Part shown: positions 39,806 through 51,102 of the stretch, one piece after another | How positions within the stretch are numbered: the first letter of the stretch is position 1 | Layout: each line of letters begins with the position of its first letter | Assembly: GCA_963797835.1 (NCBI GenBank) | Contig: CAWCRN010000024.1 | Span: 517,534 to 581,533, forward strand | Source: JBDTSW01 sp963797835 | Lineage (GTDB): Bacteria; Actinomycetota; Thermoleophilia; Solirubrobacterales; 70-9 | Direction of reading: 5' to 3' | Length of the DNA stretch: 64,000 nt | Notes under the pieces: model-generated | What the model was told of the DNA's origin: nothing | The model's input: only the letters and a program-made list of their open reading frames with translations | Database searches by the model: none | Position numbers and translations under genes: made by a program

Positions 39806-40238
39806 ATGGCCATCCTCGAGCAGGTCCAGGCGGACACCCGCGACGCGATGAAGGCCGGCGAGCGCGACCGGGTCTCGGCTTTGCGCCTGATCGCCGACGC
39901 GCTCCAGAAGGACCTGAAGGAGGGCGGCGACGACGAGATCGCCGTGCTCCGGCGCGAGCGCAAGCGCCGGCTCGAGGCCGCCGAGGCCTACCGCGACGGC
40001 GGATCAGCCGACCGCGCCGACGCCGAACAGCGAGAGGCCGACCTGATCGAGGCCTACCTCCCGGCCGAGCTCTCCGACGACGAGCTGGGCGAGCTGGTCG
40101 ACGCGGCGATCTCGGAGTCCGGCGCCGTCGGGGCCGCAGGAGATGGGCAAGGCGATGGGCGTGGTCATGGGCAAGGTCGCGGGCCGTGCCGACGGCAAGC
40201 GGGTCAGCGCCATGGTCAAGGAGCGCCTCGCGGCGTAG
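39806..40238 (+). CDS. yqeY: GatB/YqeY-domain protein (one frameshift)
   Basis: YqeY resembles the tail domain of the amidotransferase subunit GatB; its role is not settled. About 143 residues: LEQVQADTRDAMKAGERDRV, RRERKRRLEAAEAYRDGGSA, EADLIEAYLPAELSDDEL. After a one-base insertion near 40130 it reads EMGKAMGVVMGKVAGRADGK and ends VKERLAA at TAG 40236-40238. TAGGCT lies six bases before the ATG. Confidence 0.9.
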
Positions 40239-40242
40239 GGCC

Positions 40243-41195
<953 letters not shown>

Positions 41196-41199
<4 letters not shown>

Positions 41200-41559
41200 T
41201 CGACCTCGGCGACGTCCCGGCGGAGCTGCGAGGCGCAGCGGAGGCGACGCTCGCGGCGGCCGGGGTCTCCGACGGGCACCTCTCGGTCGAGCTCGTGGAC
41301 GCGGCGCGCATCCAGGAGCTGAACCGCGAGCACCGGGGGCGGGACGAGCCGACCGACGTCCTCTCCTTCCCGATCGACGGCGCGAGCGAGGTCGCCGGGC
41401 CCCGGGAGCTGGGCGACGTCGTGATCTGCGCCGGCGCAAACGGAGGACGTGGTGGAGGCGGCGGTCCACGGCGTCCTTCACCTCTGCGGCTACGACCACG
41501 AGAGCGACGACGGCGAGATGCTGGAGCTTCAGGCCACCGTGCTCGCGGGGCTGCGCTGA
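41196..41559 (+). CDS. ybeY: Endoribonuclease YbeY (one frameshift)
   Basis: Metal-dependent rRNA maturation/quality-control nuclease. About 121 residues. ELNREHRGRDEPTDVLSFPI in the first part. After a base correction at CCGGC 41431-41435 it continues AAQTEDVVEAAVHGVLHLCG and YDHESDDGEM, giving the HGxLHLxGYDHxxD zinc site. TTG start coupled to phoH; the stop overlaps the era ATG. Confidence 0.9.
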
Positions 41560-42476
41560 TGCGCTCGGGGTTCGTCGGCCTCGCCGGCCGGCCGAACGTG
41601 GGCAAGTCGACGCTGGTCAACGCGATCGTCGGCGCCAAGGTGGCGATCGTCTCGGACCGCCCGCAGACGACGCGCCGGGCGATCCGCGGGATCGCGAGCG
41701 ACCCCGCGCACGGAATGGCAGATGGTCCTGATCGATCTGCCCGGCGTGCAGAAGCCGCGCGATCGCCTGACCCAGCGGATGCAGCGGCGCGTGGAGCGCG
41801 AGCTAGCCGACGCCGACGTCGTCCTGCTGGTCGTCAACGCCGAGCAGGGGGTCGGGCCGGGCGATCGCTTCATCGCCAAGGCCATCCTGGGCGCGAAGGA
41901 GGGCGGCTCCGACGGCGGCGCGGCCGACGCGCCGGTGATCTGCGCGGTCAACAAGATCGACCGGATAGGGCCGGCCGACACCACCGCGGTGCTTGCGGCG
42001 GTCGGCGAGCTGGACGCTGGTGGACGAGGTCTTCCCGGTCAGCGCCCGGAGCGGGCACGGGGCTCGAGGCGCTGACCGCGCGGCTCGGCGAGCTCCTCCC
42101 CGAGGGCCCGATGCTCTACCCGGCCGAGGATCGGACCGACCAGGCCTCAGAGCTTCACCTGGCCGAGCTGATCCGCGAGCAGGTACTGAACCGCACCCGC
42201 GAGGAGGTCCCTCACGCCGTCGAGGTCGTGGTCGAGGAGGTCGGCCGCCGCGACGACGGGCTGCACGAGGTGCGTGCGCAGATCTGGGTCGAGAACGAGT
42301 CCCAGAAGGGGATCCTGATCGGGAAGGGCGGCCGGATGGTCCGCGAGGTCGGCACCGCCGCCCGCAAGGAGCTCGAGCGCGAGCTGGACGGCCAGGTGTT
42401 CCTCGACCTCGAGGTCCGCGTGCGCGACCACTGGCGCCGCGACGACGGCCTGCTGGACCGCCTCGGCATCGAGTAG
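41559..42476 (+). CDS. era: GTPase Era (two frameshifts)
   Basis: 16S rRNA-binding GTPase for small-subunit assembly. About 305 residues. G1 GLAGRPNVGKSTLVNAIVGA, switch region SDRPQTTRRAIRGI; a frameshift near 41715 precedes G3 LIDLPGVQKPRDRLTQRM and G4 CAVNKIDRIGP. A second frameshift near 42015 returns to the first frame for GTGLEALTARLGELLPEGPM and the KH domain (QKGILIGKGGRMVREVGTAA). End at TAG 42474-42476. Confidence 0.92.
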   Translation: MRSGFVGLAGRPNVGKSTLVNAIVGAKVAIVSDRPQTTRRAIRGIASDPAHGMADGPDRSARRAEAARSPDPADAAARGARASRRRRRPAGRQRRAGGRAGRSLHRQGHPGREGGRLRRRRGRRAGDLRGQQDRPDRAGRHHRGACGGRRAGRWWTRSSRSAPGAGTGLEALTARLGELLPEGPMLYPAEDRTDQASELHLAELIREQVLNRTREEVPHAVEVVVEEVGRRDDGLHEVRAQIWVENESQKGILIGKGGRMVREVGTAARKELERELDGQVFLDLEVRVRDHWRRDDGLLDRLGIE

Positions 42477-42519
42477 CGCGAAGCCGTGGGGGCGAGATGT
42501 CCGCGCATCTGTCGCATGG

Positions 42520-42583
42520 ATGTCGCGATTCGCCATCGAGGCGACATGCGCAGCCTGATTCCGGGCCCGCGTGGCGGGTTATT
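42520..42583. terminator. Hairpins between convergent era and the cyd operon
   Basis: ATGTCGC (42520-42526) pairs with GCGACAT (42541-42547). A second stem CCCGC-GTG-GCGGG (42566-42578) is followed by TTATT, a passable intrinsic terminator for era. The 140-base gap holds no gene. Confidence 0.4.
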
Positions 42584-42616
42584 CCCGAAATAGACCCTAT
42601 CTCTCCTCTCGTGTCG

Positions 42617-42811
42617 CTATCGCGTCGACTGGGCGTCGCGGTCGCGCTCGAGGAACTCCGGGCTGGCGATCGCGGCCACGCCGAGGAGGATCCCCACGAA
42701 GATCAGGGGCACGCCGACGATTCGAGCGATGCCGGCCTCGACGAGGAAGACGAGCAGGCAGCCGATCACGAAGCATGCGGCTGCGATCCGGGGGAGCTGC
42801 GGCGAACTCAC
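42617..42811 (-). CDS. Small two-helix membrane protein downstream of cydB
   Basis: 64 residues from GTG 42811, overlapping the cydB stop (GTGA). Two hydrophobic segments (IAAACFVIGCLLVFLVEAGI and IVGVPLIFVGILLGVAAIAS) end in a charged tail. Coupled translation with cydAB suggests a small accessory subunit of the oxidase, in the way CydX serves E. coli bd oxidase. There is no sequence similarity I can claim; the role is inference from position. Confidence 0.6.
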   Translation of the reverse strand: MSSPQLPRIAAACFVIGCLLVFLVEAGIARIVGVPLIFVGILLGVAAIASPEFLERDRDAQSTR

Positions 42812-43853
42812 GCCGGCTCCTCTGGCTCCGAAGAGCCGATCGGATGGAACTCCTCCCCGAGCTTGCCCTCGAGCTTCAGCCGGAACAGCAGGACGAGGGA
42901 CGGGACGATGACCGCCAGCGCGAGCGCGATCGCGATGAGGGTGGCGATCATCGTCGAGTCGCCGGCCGCGGCATCTTCGAAGGTGAGCTGGCCGGGGAGG
43001 AAGTCGGGGCGCATCGCCAGGGCCAGCCCGGCCAGCATCGCGCCAACCGCCGCGCCGGCCGTGTAGCGCGCCGGCTCGAACCGTCGCGACCAGACGAGGC
43101 CCAGCGTCACCACGCCGGCCAGCGCCGAGGCGATGACGGCGGCCAGGCCGGCGCCGGAGGTGAGGCCGTCGTACAGCTCCGGCGCGTCGGACTCCACCAC
43201 CACGAGGCCGCCGATCGCGAGCACTCCGGCGACCACCGCCGCCCCGAGGGCGCGCGTTCGCATCGCCTCGACGAGGTCGGGGAGGCTCAAGCGCTGGGCG
43301 TCCGCCGCCATGAAGATGGCGGCGACGTAGGCGCCGGTCGACGACCGCGAGGAGGCCGGTGAGGATCGAGGTGGCGTCGGTCCAGCTCGAGATCGGGTCG
43401 GTCGGATCGCCGGCCGCAGGCACCTGACCGGAGGCGACCGCCCCGATCGCGCAGCCGAGGAAGAACGGCACGAGCAAGGAGGAGAGGGCGAACGTCGCGC
43501 CCAGTGCCCTGCGCCTCCGCGATCGTCGCCGCCTCACCTCGCAGCGCGAAGGCGGCCCCGCGGAAGATGATCCCGACTGCGGCCAGGAAGATCGGCACGT
43601 AGAGGGTCTCCATCAACGGGCCGAAGGCCTTCGGGAAGCAGGTCCACATCACGACCAACACGACGATCAGCCAGACGTGGTTCGCCTCCCAGACGGGACC
43701 CATCGAGTGCTTGACGAGGCCACGTACGCGCGCCCCGCGCTCGGCGCCTCCGGCGGTCAGGTCCCAGAAGCCGGCGCCGAAGTCGGCGCCGCCAAGGACG
43801 GCGTAGGCCGCGAGGGCGACGACGAGGACTGCTACGGCGAGGTCGGCAAGCAT
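42808..43853 (-). CDS. cydB: Cytochrome bd ubiquinol oxidase subunit II (two frameshifts)
   Basis: Membrane subunit of the high-affinity bd oxidase. About 348 residues. LAAYAVLGGADFGAGFWDLT (about 14-33) and HSMGPVWEANHVWLIVVLVV (about 48-67) are signature blocks. Frameshifts near 43507 and 43338 join FALSSLLVPFFLGCAIGAVA and AIFMAADAQRLSLPDLVEAM to the C-terminal helices. The stop is coupled to the small membrane protein; cydA ends where cydB starts. Confidence 0.93.
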
Positions 43854-45196
43854 CAGGCCTCTCCCTCGATCTCGGGCGGCGTCCTGGCGAGGCGGCGCAG
43901 CATGAACAGCGCGACGGCGGCCAGGCCGATGTAGACGACCACCAGGGTCCCGTACCCGACGGGGATGCCCTCAGCCCCGGTCACCGCCTCCTCGGTTCGC
44001 ATCAGCTCGTAGACGATCCACGGCTGGCGTCCCACCTCCGTGACGATCCACCCGGCGATCAGGGCGATGAGCGACAGCGGCCCGGCGACAGCCACGGCGC
44101 GGTAGAACCACCGGGTCGCCGGCAGCGCCCCGCGGCGCCAGCGGAACCACAGGAACCAAAGCGCCAGGGCGGCGAGCGCGGTCCCGATCCCAACCATCAC
44201 CTGGAAGCTGTTGCGGACCCAGGCCACCGGTGGGCGGTCATCCGCAGGGACGGCGTCGAGGCCCTCGATCGTGGCGTCCGGGTTGTGGTCCGCAAGCAGA
44301 GAGAGGAGCTTGGGGATCGTGACCCCGCCGTAGACCTCGCCGTCGAGGTAGATGCCGCCGATCGTCAGGCCCGCGCCGTTGGTCGTCTTGTCGAGCCCCT
44401 CCATCGCCGCCAGCTTCACCGGCTGCTCCTTGGCCACGGTGCGCGCGGCCCAGTCGCCGATCACGATCTGCGCGGGGGCCGCGAGCGCCAGCACCGCCAG
44501 CGGGATGATGAGGCCGGCGCGGTGATAGCGATCGCGCCTGCCGCGCAGCCAGGCGACGGCGTAGACCGCCGCCACCAGCGCGCTCGCCACGATGAAGCCC
44601 GCCATGTACATGTGGACCTCCTCGTGCCAGAGGTTCGCGTTGAACAGGGCCTCGAACGGGCGCACGTCCGTGACCTCGCCGCTCGCCGAGACGTCGAACC
44701 CCTGCGGGTTGTTCATCCAGCCGTTGACCGCGATCACCGACAACGAGCCGCCCACGCCCGAGATCGCGATCGGGATCCCGCTCCAGAAGTGCGCGCGCGG
44801 GCTGAGGCGATCCCAGCCGTAGACGTAGATCGCGATGAAGATGGCCTCGCAGAAGAAGAACAGCCCCTCGATCGCGAACGCGAAGCCGAAGACCTCGCCC
44901 CACTGCTCCATGAACCGCGGCCACAGCAGGCCCAGCTCGAACGAGAGGATCGTTCCCGTCACGACCCCCACCGCGAACAGGATCAGCATCACCTTCGACC
45001 AGCGCTTGGCGAGCGCGCGGTAGACCGGGTCGCCGGTGCGGTTGGAGAGCCACTCGGTGAAGAGGACCATCGCGGGGAAGGCGATGCCGAAGCAGACGAG
45101 CGGGATGTGGACACCCAGCGACAGCGCCTGCATCTGGCGCGCCTCGAGCAGGTACGGCTGGTCGACTGCAGCAGCCGCGAGGAGGTCGAGGCTCAT
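43853..45196 (-). CDS. cydA: Cytochrome bd ubiquinol oxidase subunit I
   Basis: Haem-bearing subunit: oxidises quinol and reduces O2 at low oxygen. 447 residues with nine hydrophobic segments. The axial His lies in LSLGVHIPLVCFGIAFPAMV (about 27-46); EALFNANLWHEEVHMYMAGF (about 182) and TEVGRQPWIVYELMRTEE (about 384) are family blocks. The quinol-binding Q-loop (about 240-310) is the short form. Divergent from hisIE with overlapping -10 elements. Confidence 0.96.
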   Translation of the reverse strand: MSLDLLAAAAVDQPYLLEARQMQALSLGVHIPLVCFGIAFPAMVLFTEWLSNRTGDPVYRALAKRWSKVMLILFAVGVVTGTILSFELGLLWPRFMEQWGEVFGFAFAIEGLFFFCEAIFIAIYVYGWDRLSPRAHFWSGIPIAISGVGGSLSVIAVNGWMNNPQGFDVSASGEVTDVRPFEALFNANLWHEEVHMYMAGFIVASALVAAVYAVAWLRGRRDRYHRAGLIIPLAVLALAAPAQIVIGDWAARTVAKEQPVKLAAMEGLDKTTNGAGLTIGGIYLDGEVYGGVTIPKLLSLLADHNPDATIEGLDAVPADDRPPVAWVRNSFQVMVGIGTALAALALWFLWFRWRRGALPATRWFYRAVAVAGPLSLIALIAGWIVTEVGRQPWIVYELMRTEEAVTGAEGIPVGYGTLVVVYIGLAAVALFMLRRLARTPPEIEGEA

Positions 45197-45203
45197 GGGG
45201 GTG

Positions 45204-45213
45204 AGCCTAAACT
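45204..45213. promoter_or_regulatory. Interlocked divergent -10 elements of cydA and hisIE
   Basis: On the plus strand TAAACT (45208-45213) lies nine bases before the hisIE ATG; on the minus strand TAGGCT (45209 down to 45204) lies seven bases before the cydA ATG. The two hexamers share the TA step at 45208-45209, so only one polymerase could open this site at a time. Confidence 0.5.
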
Positions 45214-45222
45214 CCTGCGCTC

Positions 45223-45853
45223 ATGGGCGACGGAGACGAAACCGAGATCCGCTTCGACGAGAGCGGCCTCGTCCCCTGCGTGGTCCAGGACTGGGCGACG
45301 GGCGAGGTGCTCACGCTCGCCTACATGAACCGAGGACGCTCTGGCTCGCACCCGCGAGACCGGGGAGACCCACTTCTACAGCCGCTCACGCGAGGAGCTC
45401 TGGCACAAGGGCGAGACCTCGGGGAACACCCAGCGGGTGCGCCAGCTCCGCTTCGACTGCGACGCGGACGCGCTGGTCGCGCTGGTCGAGCCCGCCGGCC
45501 CCGCCTGTCACACGGGCGAGCGCTCCTGCTTCCACCGCGAGGTGGGTACCGGCGAGCGGCCCGCAGCCCGCAGCCCACGAGGCGCTGGCGGCGCTCGAGC
45601 GCACGCTCGAACGACCGTGCGGACGAGCGGCCCGACGGCTCGTACACCGTGGAGCTGCTCGACGACCCCGCGCGGATCGGCGCCAAGGTGCGCGAGGAGG
45701 CGGACGAGGTCGCCCGCGCGGGCGCCTCGGAGTCGGATGAGCGTGTGGCGCGAGGAAGCCGCGGACGTCCTCTACCACCTCCAGGTCCTGCTGCGTTCGC
45801 GGGAGGTGCCGGTGAGCGCGGTGCTGGAGACCCTCAATGGCCGTCGCCGCTGA
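45223..45853 (+). CDS. hisIE: Bifunctional phosphoribosyl-AMP cyclohydrolase / phosphoribosyl-ATP pyrophosphatase (frameshifts)
   Basis: Second and third steps of histidine synthesis in one chain of about 208 residues. HisI part: FDESGLVPCVVQDWATGEVL, then after a frameshift near 45333 ETGETHFYSRSREELWHKGE and TSGNTQRVRQLRFDCDADAL with metal ligands, and CHTGERSCFH. Frameshifts near 45565-45615 and 45735 lead through the HisE part: DGSYTVELLDDPARIGAKVR and EEAADVLYHLQVLLRSREV. The end overlaps trpE. The only his gene in the window, heading the trp cluster. Confidence 0.9.
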
Positions 45854-47230
45854 GCGGGCCCAGGTCGTGCCGGTCGTCGAGCGGTTCATCGACGACTGCG
45901 AGACCCCGGTCTCGGCGTTCCTCAAGCTGCGCGCCGCGTTCGGAGGGCCCGCCTACCTGCTCGAGTCGGCCGAGCAGGGGCGACTGGGCCGGTACTCGTT
46001 CCTGGGGTTGAAGCCCGACCGCACGCTGCGCTGGTCGCTCGGCGACCCGGGCGACCCGTACGAGGTGGCGGCCGCCCTCGTCGAGGGCTACGCGGTCGCG
46101 GTGCCGGAGGGGATGCCGCCGTTCCCCGGCGGCGCCGTGGGCTTCTTCGGCTACGACCTCGTGCGCACGGTGGAGCGCCTGGCCGAGCCCAACCCGGATC
46201 CGCTCGGCCTGCCCGACATGGCGCTGATGGTCTGCGAGCTGATGCTGGTCTTCGACCACCTGAAGCACGAGCTGAGCGTGATCGCGTTCCCGTTCGCCGA
46301 GGGCGCGGATCCGCAGGCCCTGATCGCCGAGGCGCGAGCGGCGCTGCGCGCGCCGGTCCCGGCGCCCCAGGCCCGGCAGCCGCGAGGCCGAGCCGTTCGA
46401 GTCCAACCTCGCGCGGGAGCAGTTCGAGGCGAACGTGGCGAGGATCGTCGAGTACGTCCACGCCGGGGACGCCTTCCAGGTGGTGCCCTCGCAGCGCTTC
46501 TCGGCGCCCGCAGCCGGCCGACGCGTTCTCGATCTACCGCGGCCTGCGAACGATCAACCCCTCCCCGTACATGTACTTCCTCGACTTCGAGGACTTCCAG
46601 ATCGCCGGCGCCTCGCCGGAGCCGCTGATCAAGGTCAGCGGCAGGCGGGTCGAGACGCGCCCGATCGCGGGCACCTATCCGCGCGGCGGCGAGCGAGGAC
46701 GAGGACCGCCGCGGCGCCGAGATGCTCCTCGCCGACCCGAAGGAGCGCGCCGAGCACGTGATGCTGGTGGACCTCGGCCGCAACGACCTCGGCCGGGTCT
46801 GCGAGTACGGCTCGGTGAAGGTCGACGAGATGATGGCCGTCGAGACCTACTCGCACGTCCTCCACATCGTGAGCCAGGTCTCGGGCACGCTGCGCGACGG
46901 CGTCAGCGCGATCGACGCCCTGCGGGCGACGCTGCCGGCGGGCACGCTCTCCGGCGCCCCGAAGGTGCGGGCGATGGAGATCATCGACGAGCTCGAGCCG
47001 CACAAGCGCTGCTCCTATGGGGGCGCGATCGGCTATCTGGGCTTCGACGGGGACCTCGACACCGCGATCCACATCCGCACGGTCGTCGCCAAGGACGGGC
47101 AGGTGCACGTCCAGGCAGGCGGCGGCACAGTCGCCGACGCGAAGCCCGACTATGAGTACCGCGAGAGCGTCAACAAGGCGAAGGCCGTCTTCAAGGCGGT
47201 CGAGCTGGCGGCGTCGCAGCCGGAGTGGCC

Positions 47231-47234
<4 letters not shown>
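45837..47234 (+). CDS. trpE: Anthranilate synthase component I (frameshifts)
   Basis: Converts chorismate and ammonia to anthranilate. About 464 residues. N-terminal regulatory part LESAEQGRLGRYSFLGLKPD (about 42-61), which includes the LLES feedback-inhibition motif. Frameshifts near 46385, 46510 and 46700 interrupt the chorismate-binding domain: ARIVEYVHAGDAFQVVPSQR, ISGASPEPL-like block (IAGASPEPLIKV), RPIAGTYPRGG, MLVDLGRNDLGRVCEYGSVK and TLSGAPKVRAMEIIDELEPH. Overlaps hisIE and trpG. Confidence 0.92.
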
Positions 47235-47817
<583 letters not shown>

Positions 47818-47819
<2 letters not shown>

Positions 47820-48850
47820 GCCGAACGAGATCGTCACCCGCGCGATCGACGCGGTCGCGAGCGGCGACCACCTCACGGCCGACCACGCCTCCGCGGTGCT
47901 CGACGAGATCATGGAGGGCCGCTCCAGCGAGGTGCAGACGGCGGCGTTCCTGATCGCCCTGCGCTCGAAGGGCGAGACCGTCGCCGAGCTCGTCGGGCTC
48001 GCGCGGACGATGCGCCGCCTGGCGGCCCAGGTCGAGGCCGGCCGCCCCGACCTCGTGGACACCGCCGGGACCGGGGGCGGCCCGTCGACGTTCAACATCT
48101 CGACCGCGGCCGCGCTCGTCGCGGCCGGAGCCGGCTGCGCGGTCGCCAAGCACGGCAACCGCTCCAGCACCAGCCGGTCGGGCTCGGCCGACCTGCTCGA
48201 GGCGCTGGGGGTGCGGATCGACCTCGACCCGGAGGCGGTGGCTCGCTGCATCGACGAGATCGGCTTCGGCTTCATGTTCGCCCCTCGCCACCACGCCGCG
48301 ATGAAGCACGTCGCCCCCGTGCGCAAGGAACTCGCGGTGCGGACGATCTTCAACTTCCTGGGCCCGCTCACCAACCCCGCCGGCGCCAGGCGCCAGCTCC
48401 TCGGGGTGTCGGACCGCCGCTACCAGGAGACGATCGCGGAGGCGCTCGTCGGGCTCGGCTGCGAGCGGGCGCTGGTCGTCTGCGCCGAGGGCGGGCTCGA
48501 CGAGATCTCGATCGCGGACCGGACGCGGGTGATCGAGGTCGCCGAGGGCGGGACCGAGGAGTGGTACGCGATGCCCGGCGAGCTTGGCATCGACGGCGGG
48601 TCCCTCGACGCGATCGCAGGGGGCAGCCCGGAGGAGAACGCGGCGGTCGTGCGGGGCGTCCTGGACGGGCAGGCGGGCCCCGCGCGGGAGGTCGTGGCTC
48701 TCAACGCCGGCGCCGCGATCCTCGTGGCCGGGGGAGCGAACGACATGGCCGAGGGCATCGCAGGCGCGCGGCAGGCGCATCGACTCCGGCGCCGCTTCGC
48801 AGGTGCTCGAACGTCTCGTCGAGACCACGGGTACCCTCTCCGCCGGATGA
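47818..48850 (+). CDS. trpD: Anthranilate phosphoribosyltransferase (one frameshift)
   Basis: Adds phosphoribose to anthranilate. About 344 residues. PRPP site LVDTAGTGGGPSTFNISTAA (about 79-98), AKHGNRSSTSRSGSADLLEA, and FNFLGPLTNPAGARRQLLGV. A one-base insertion near 48780 restores the end ASQVLERLVETTGTLSAG with TGA 48848-48850. Without it the frame fuses with trpC, which I regard as artefact. Internal promoter-like TACCCT at 48832. Confidence 0.94.
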
Positions 48851-49692
48851 GCACTCTGCAAGAGCTCGTCGCCGCCGCGAGAGAGGACGTCGAGCGCCGC
48901 CGCCGGGCGGTGCCGATCGCGGACCTCCACGACCAGATCGGCACCGCGGGCGGGGCCCGACCGTTCAGCGAGGCGCTCGTGCGCCCCGGCCTCTCCCTGA
49001 TCGCGGAGTTCAAGCGCCGCTCGCCCAGCGCGGGCGAGATCGCCGGCGCCGCCGGCGTCGCCGACGTGGTCCGGGGGTACGAGCAGGGCGGGGCCGCGGC
49101 GCTCTCGATCCTCACCGACGAGCGCCACTTCGGGGGCACCCTCGACGACCTGCGCGCCGCGCGGGCGGCGTCGGGCCTCCCGATCCTGCGCAAGGACTTC
49201 ATCGTGGACCCCTACCAGCTCGCCGAGGCCGCGGTGAACGGGGCCGACGCGGTCCTGCTGATCGTCGCCGCTCTCGACGACGACACGCTGGCCGACCTCT
49301 ACGAGGAGGCGGCCACCCTCGACCTCGACTGCCTGGTGGAGGTCCACGACGAGCCCGAGCTTGAGCGCGCGTTGGCGGTGGGCGCCGAGGTCATCGGGAT
49401 CAACAACCGCGACCTTCGGGACCTCACCGTCGACACCCGGCGCACCCACGAGCTGCTGACCGACGTGCCCACCGGGAAGACCGTCGTCTCCGAGTCCGGC
49501 TACTCGAGTCCCGAGCAGTTCGAGGAGCTCGAGGAGATCGGCGTCGACGCGGTCCTGGTGGGCGAGGCCCTGATGCGGGCCGGCGATCCCGAGCAGGCCG
49601 TGCGCGAGCTCACCGGCGACGACGAGGCCACGCGTGAGCACTACCTCGGCCGCGCCTCCCAGGAGTACCAGGTCCCGCGCGAGAATCCGTAG
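48847..49692 (+). CDS. trpC: Indole-3-glycerol phosphate synthase
   Basis: Ring closure to indole-3-glycerol phosphate. 281 residues, TIM barrel. SLIAEFKRRSPSAGEI (about 54, catalytic Lys), ALSILTDERHFGGTLDDL, ILRKDFIVDPYQLAEA, EVIGINNRDLRDLTVDT and VSESGYSSPEQFEEL. ATG coupled to trpD. Full length and unbroken. Followed by hairpins. Confidence 0.96.
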   Translation: MSTLQELVAAAREDVERRRRAVPIADLHDQIGTAGGARPFSEALVRPGLSLIAEFKRRSPSAGEIAGAAGVADVVRGYEQGGAAALSILTDERHFGGTLDDLRAARAASGLPILRKDFIVDPYQLAEAAVNGADAVLLIVAALDDDTLADLYEEAATLDLDCLVEVHDEPELERALAVGAEVIGINNRDLRDLTVDTRRTHELLTDVPTGKTVVSESGYSSPEQFEELEEIGVDAVLVGEALMRAGDPEQAVRELTGDDEATREHYLGRASQEYQVPRENP

Positions 49693-49707
49693 AGAAGTAG
49701 TTCTTAA

Positions 49708-49738
49708 CGGCGCTTGAGGCGCCGGAAAGGCCTCCTTT
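49708..49738 (+). terminator. Tandem short hairpins after trpC
   Basis: CGGCGC-TTGAG-GCGCCG (49708-49724) is followed directly by AAAGG-CCT-CCTTT. They probably weaken or end transcription between trpC and htrA. Confidence 0.4.
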
Positions 49739-49762
49739 ACCCGTCGCCCGCACCCTCGGGCG

Positions 49763-50970
49763 ATGAACTCGATCAAGCGCGTCGCGCGCACCCCCTTTGC
49801 ATCTGCACTTCTCGGCGGCTTCGTCGTGGCCGCCCTCGGCCTGATCGCGATCGGCGCGGGCTGGGTCGACCCGGACGACGACGGAAGCCAGGCGCCCGCC
49901 CTGGCGCCGGCGCCCCTGACCGAGCCCGCCGCGGACGACGGCGGCGAGGGACTGACCGTCAATGAGATCTACCGGCGCAGCGCCCCCAGCGTCGGGTTCG
50001 TGCGCGCCACCCCGGCGACGACCGAGCCCGACCCGCTGAACCCGTTCGGACCGCCGCAGGGAGGCGGCACGGCCACCGGCACGGCCTTCGTGATCGACGA
50101 GCAGGGCCACCTCCTGACGAACGCCCATGTGGTCGAGGGCGCCGACGAGGTCGAGGTGACCCTGGGCGGCGAGGACGGCGAGACGCTGGACGCGAAGGTC
50201 GTCGGCGCCGACCCGTCGACCGACGTCGCGCTGCTCGAGGTCGATCCGCCTGACGGCGGGCTTCAGGCCCTGGAGCTGGCCGACTCGGAGAAGGTCGTCG
50301 TCGGCGACCCGGCGGTCGCGATCGGCAACCCGTTCGGCCTCGACAACACCGCCACGGCGGGGATCGTGTCGGCGATCCAGCGCGAGATCCGGGCTCCCAA
50401 CGGGTTCACGATCTCGGACGCGATCCAGACCGACGCGCCCATCAACCCCGGCAACTCGGGCGGGCCGCTGCTCGACGCCGCGGGCCGCGTGATCGGGATC
50501 AACTCACAGATCGAGGCCGGTGGCGGCCAGGGCAACGTGGGCATCGGCTTCGCGGTCCCGATCAACACCGCCCGGGACGTCGCCGACCAGCTGCTCGGAG
50601 AGCGGCGAGGTCGAGCACGCCTTCCTCGGCATCACCGGCGCCGACGTCACGGCCGAGATCGCCGACGTGCTCAACCTGCCGGTCGACGAGGGCGCCCTCG
50701 TGCAGGAGGTCGTCCCCGACGGCCCGGCCGGCGGACGCCGGCGTCGAGGGCGGCAGCGCCGAGGTCACGATCGGCGGCCAGCCGCTCACCGCAGGCGGCG
50801 ACGTGATCATCGAGGCCGACGGCGAGCCCGTCGGCGGCATGGACGACGTGATCGCCATCGTCAACGGCAAGCAGCCCGGCGAGAGCATCGAGCTGACCCT
50901 CACCCGCAAGGGCGAGGAGAGGACGGTCACCGTCGAGCTGGGCGACCGGCCCGCGAGCGCAAGCCCGTAG
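49763..50970 (+). CDS. htrA: HtrA/DegP-like trypsin-type serine protease with PDZ domain (two frameshifts)
   Basis: Envelope protease for misfolded proteins, about 402 residues. Membrane anchor near the N-terminus (FVVAALGLIAIGAGWV, about 18-33), Ala/Pro linker, then the protease domain. His in LLTNAHVVEGADEVEVTL (about 118), Asp in DPSTDVALLEVD (about 155), Ser in APINPGNSGGPLLDAAGRVI (about 230). After frameshifts near 50600 and at CCGGC 50728-50732 comes the PDZ domain (GALVQEVVPDGPA, GGDVIIEADGEPVGGMDDVI). Sits inside the trp gene run. Confidence 0.93.
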
Positions 50971-50980
50971 TACCGCCACC

Positions 50981-51083
50981 GGGGTCAGACCCCCTTGACG
51001 CGCGTGCTCGATTGAGAGCAGCCGTTTTCGGGGTCTGACCCCACGTGTGCCGAACGTTGCGCGGCGCAAGGGTGCCTGACCCC
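50981..51083. repeat. Palindromic repeat cluster between htrA and trpF
   Basis: GGGGTCAGACCCC (50981-50993) and its inverse GGGGTCTGACCCC (51030-51042) frame a 36-base spacer. A degenerate third copy, GTGCCTGACCCC, follows, and both of the last two are trailed by ACGTGT. Same unit as in obg (6924-6955). This 132-base gap has no gene. Confidence 0.75.
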
Positions 51084-51102
51084 ACGTGTCAAGCTTTGCC
51101 GC

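Noticed and set aside
48832..48837. TACCCT before trpC as a separate leaderless promoter
   Set aside because: It lies inside trpD coding sequence and encodes ordinary TrpD residues; spacing is right but evidence is too weak to list as a feature.
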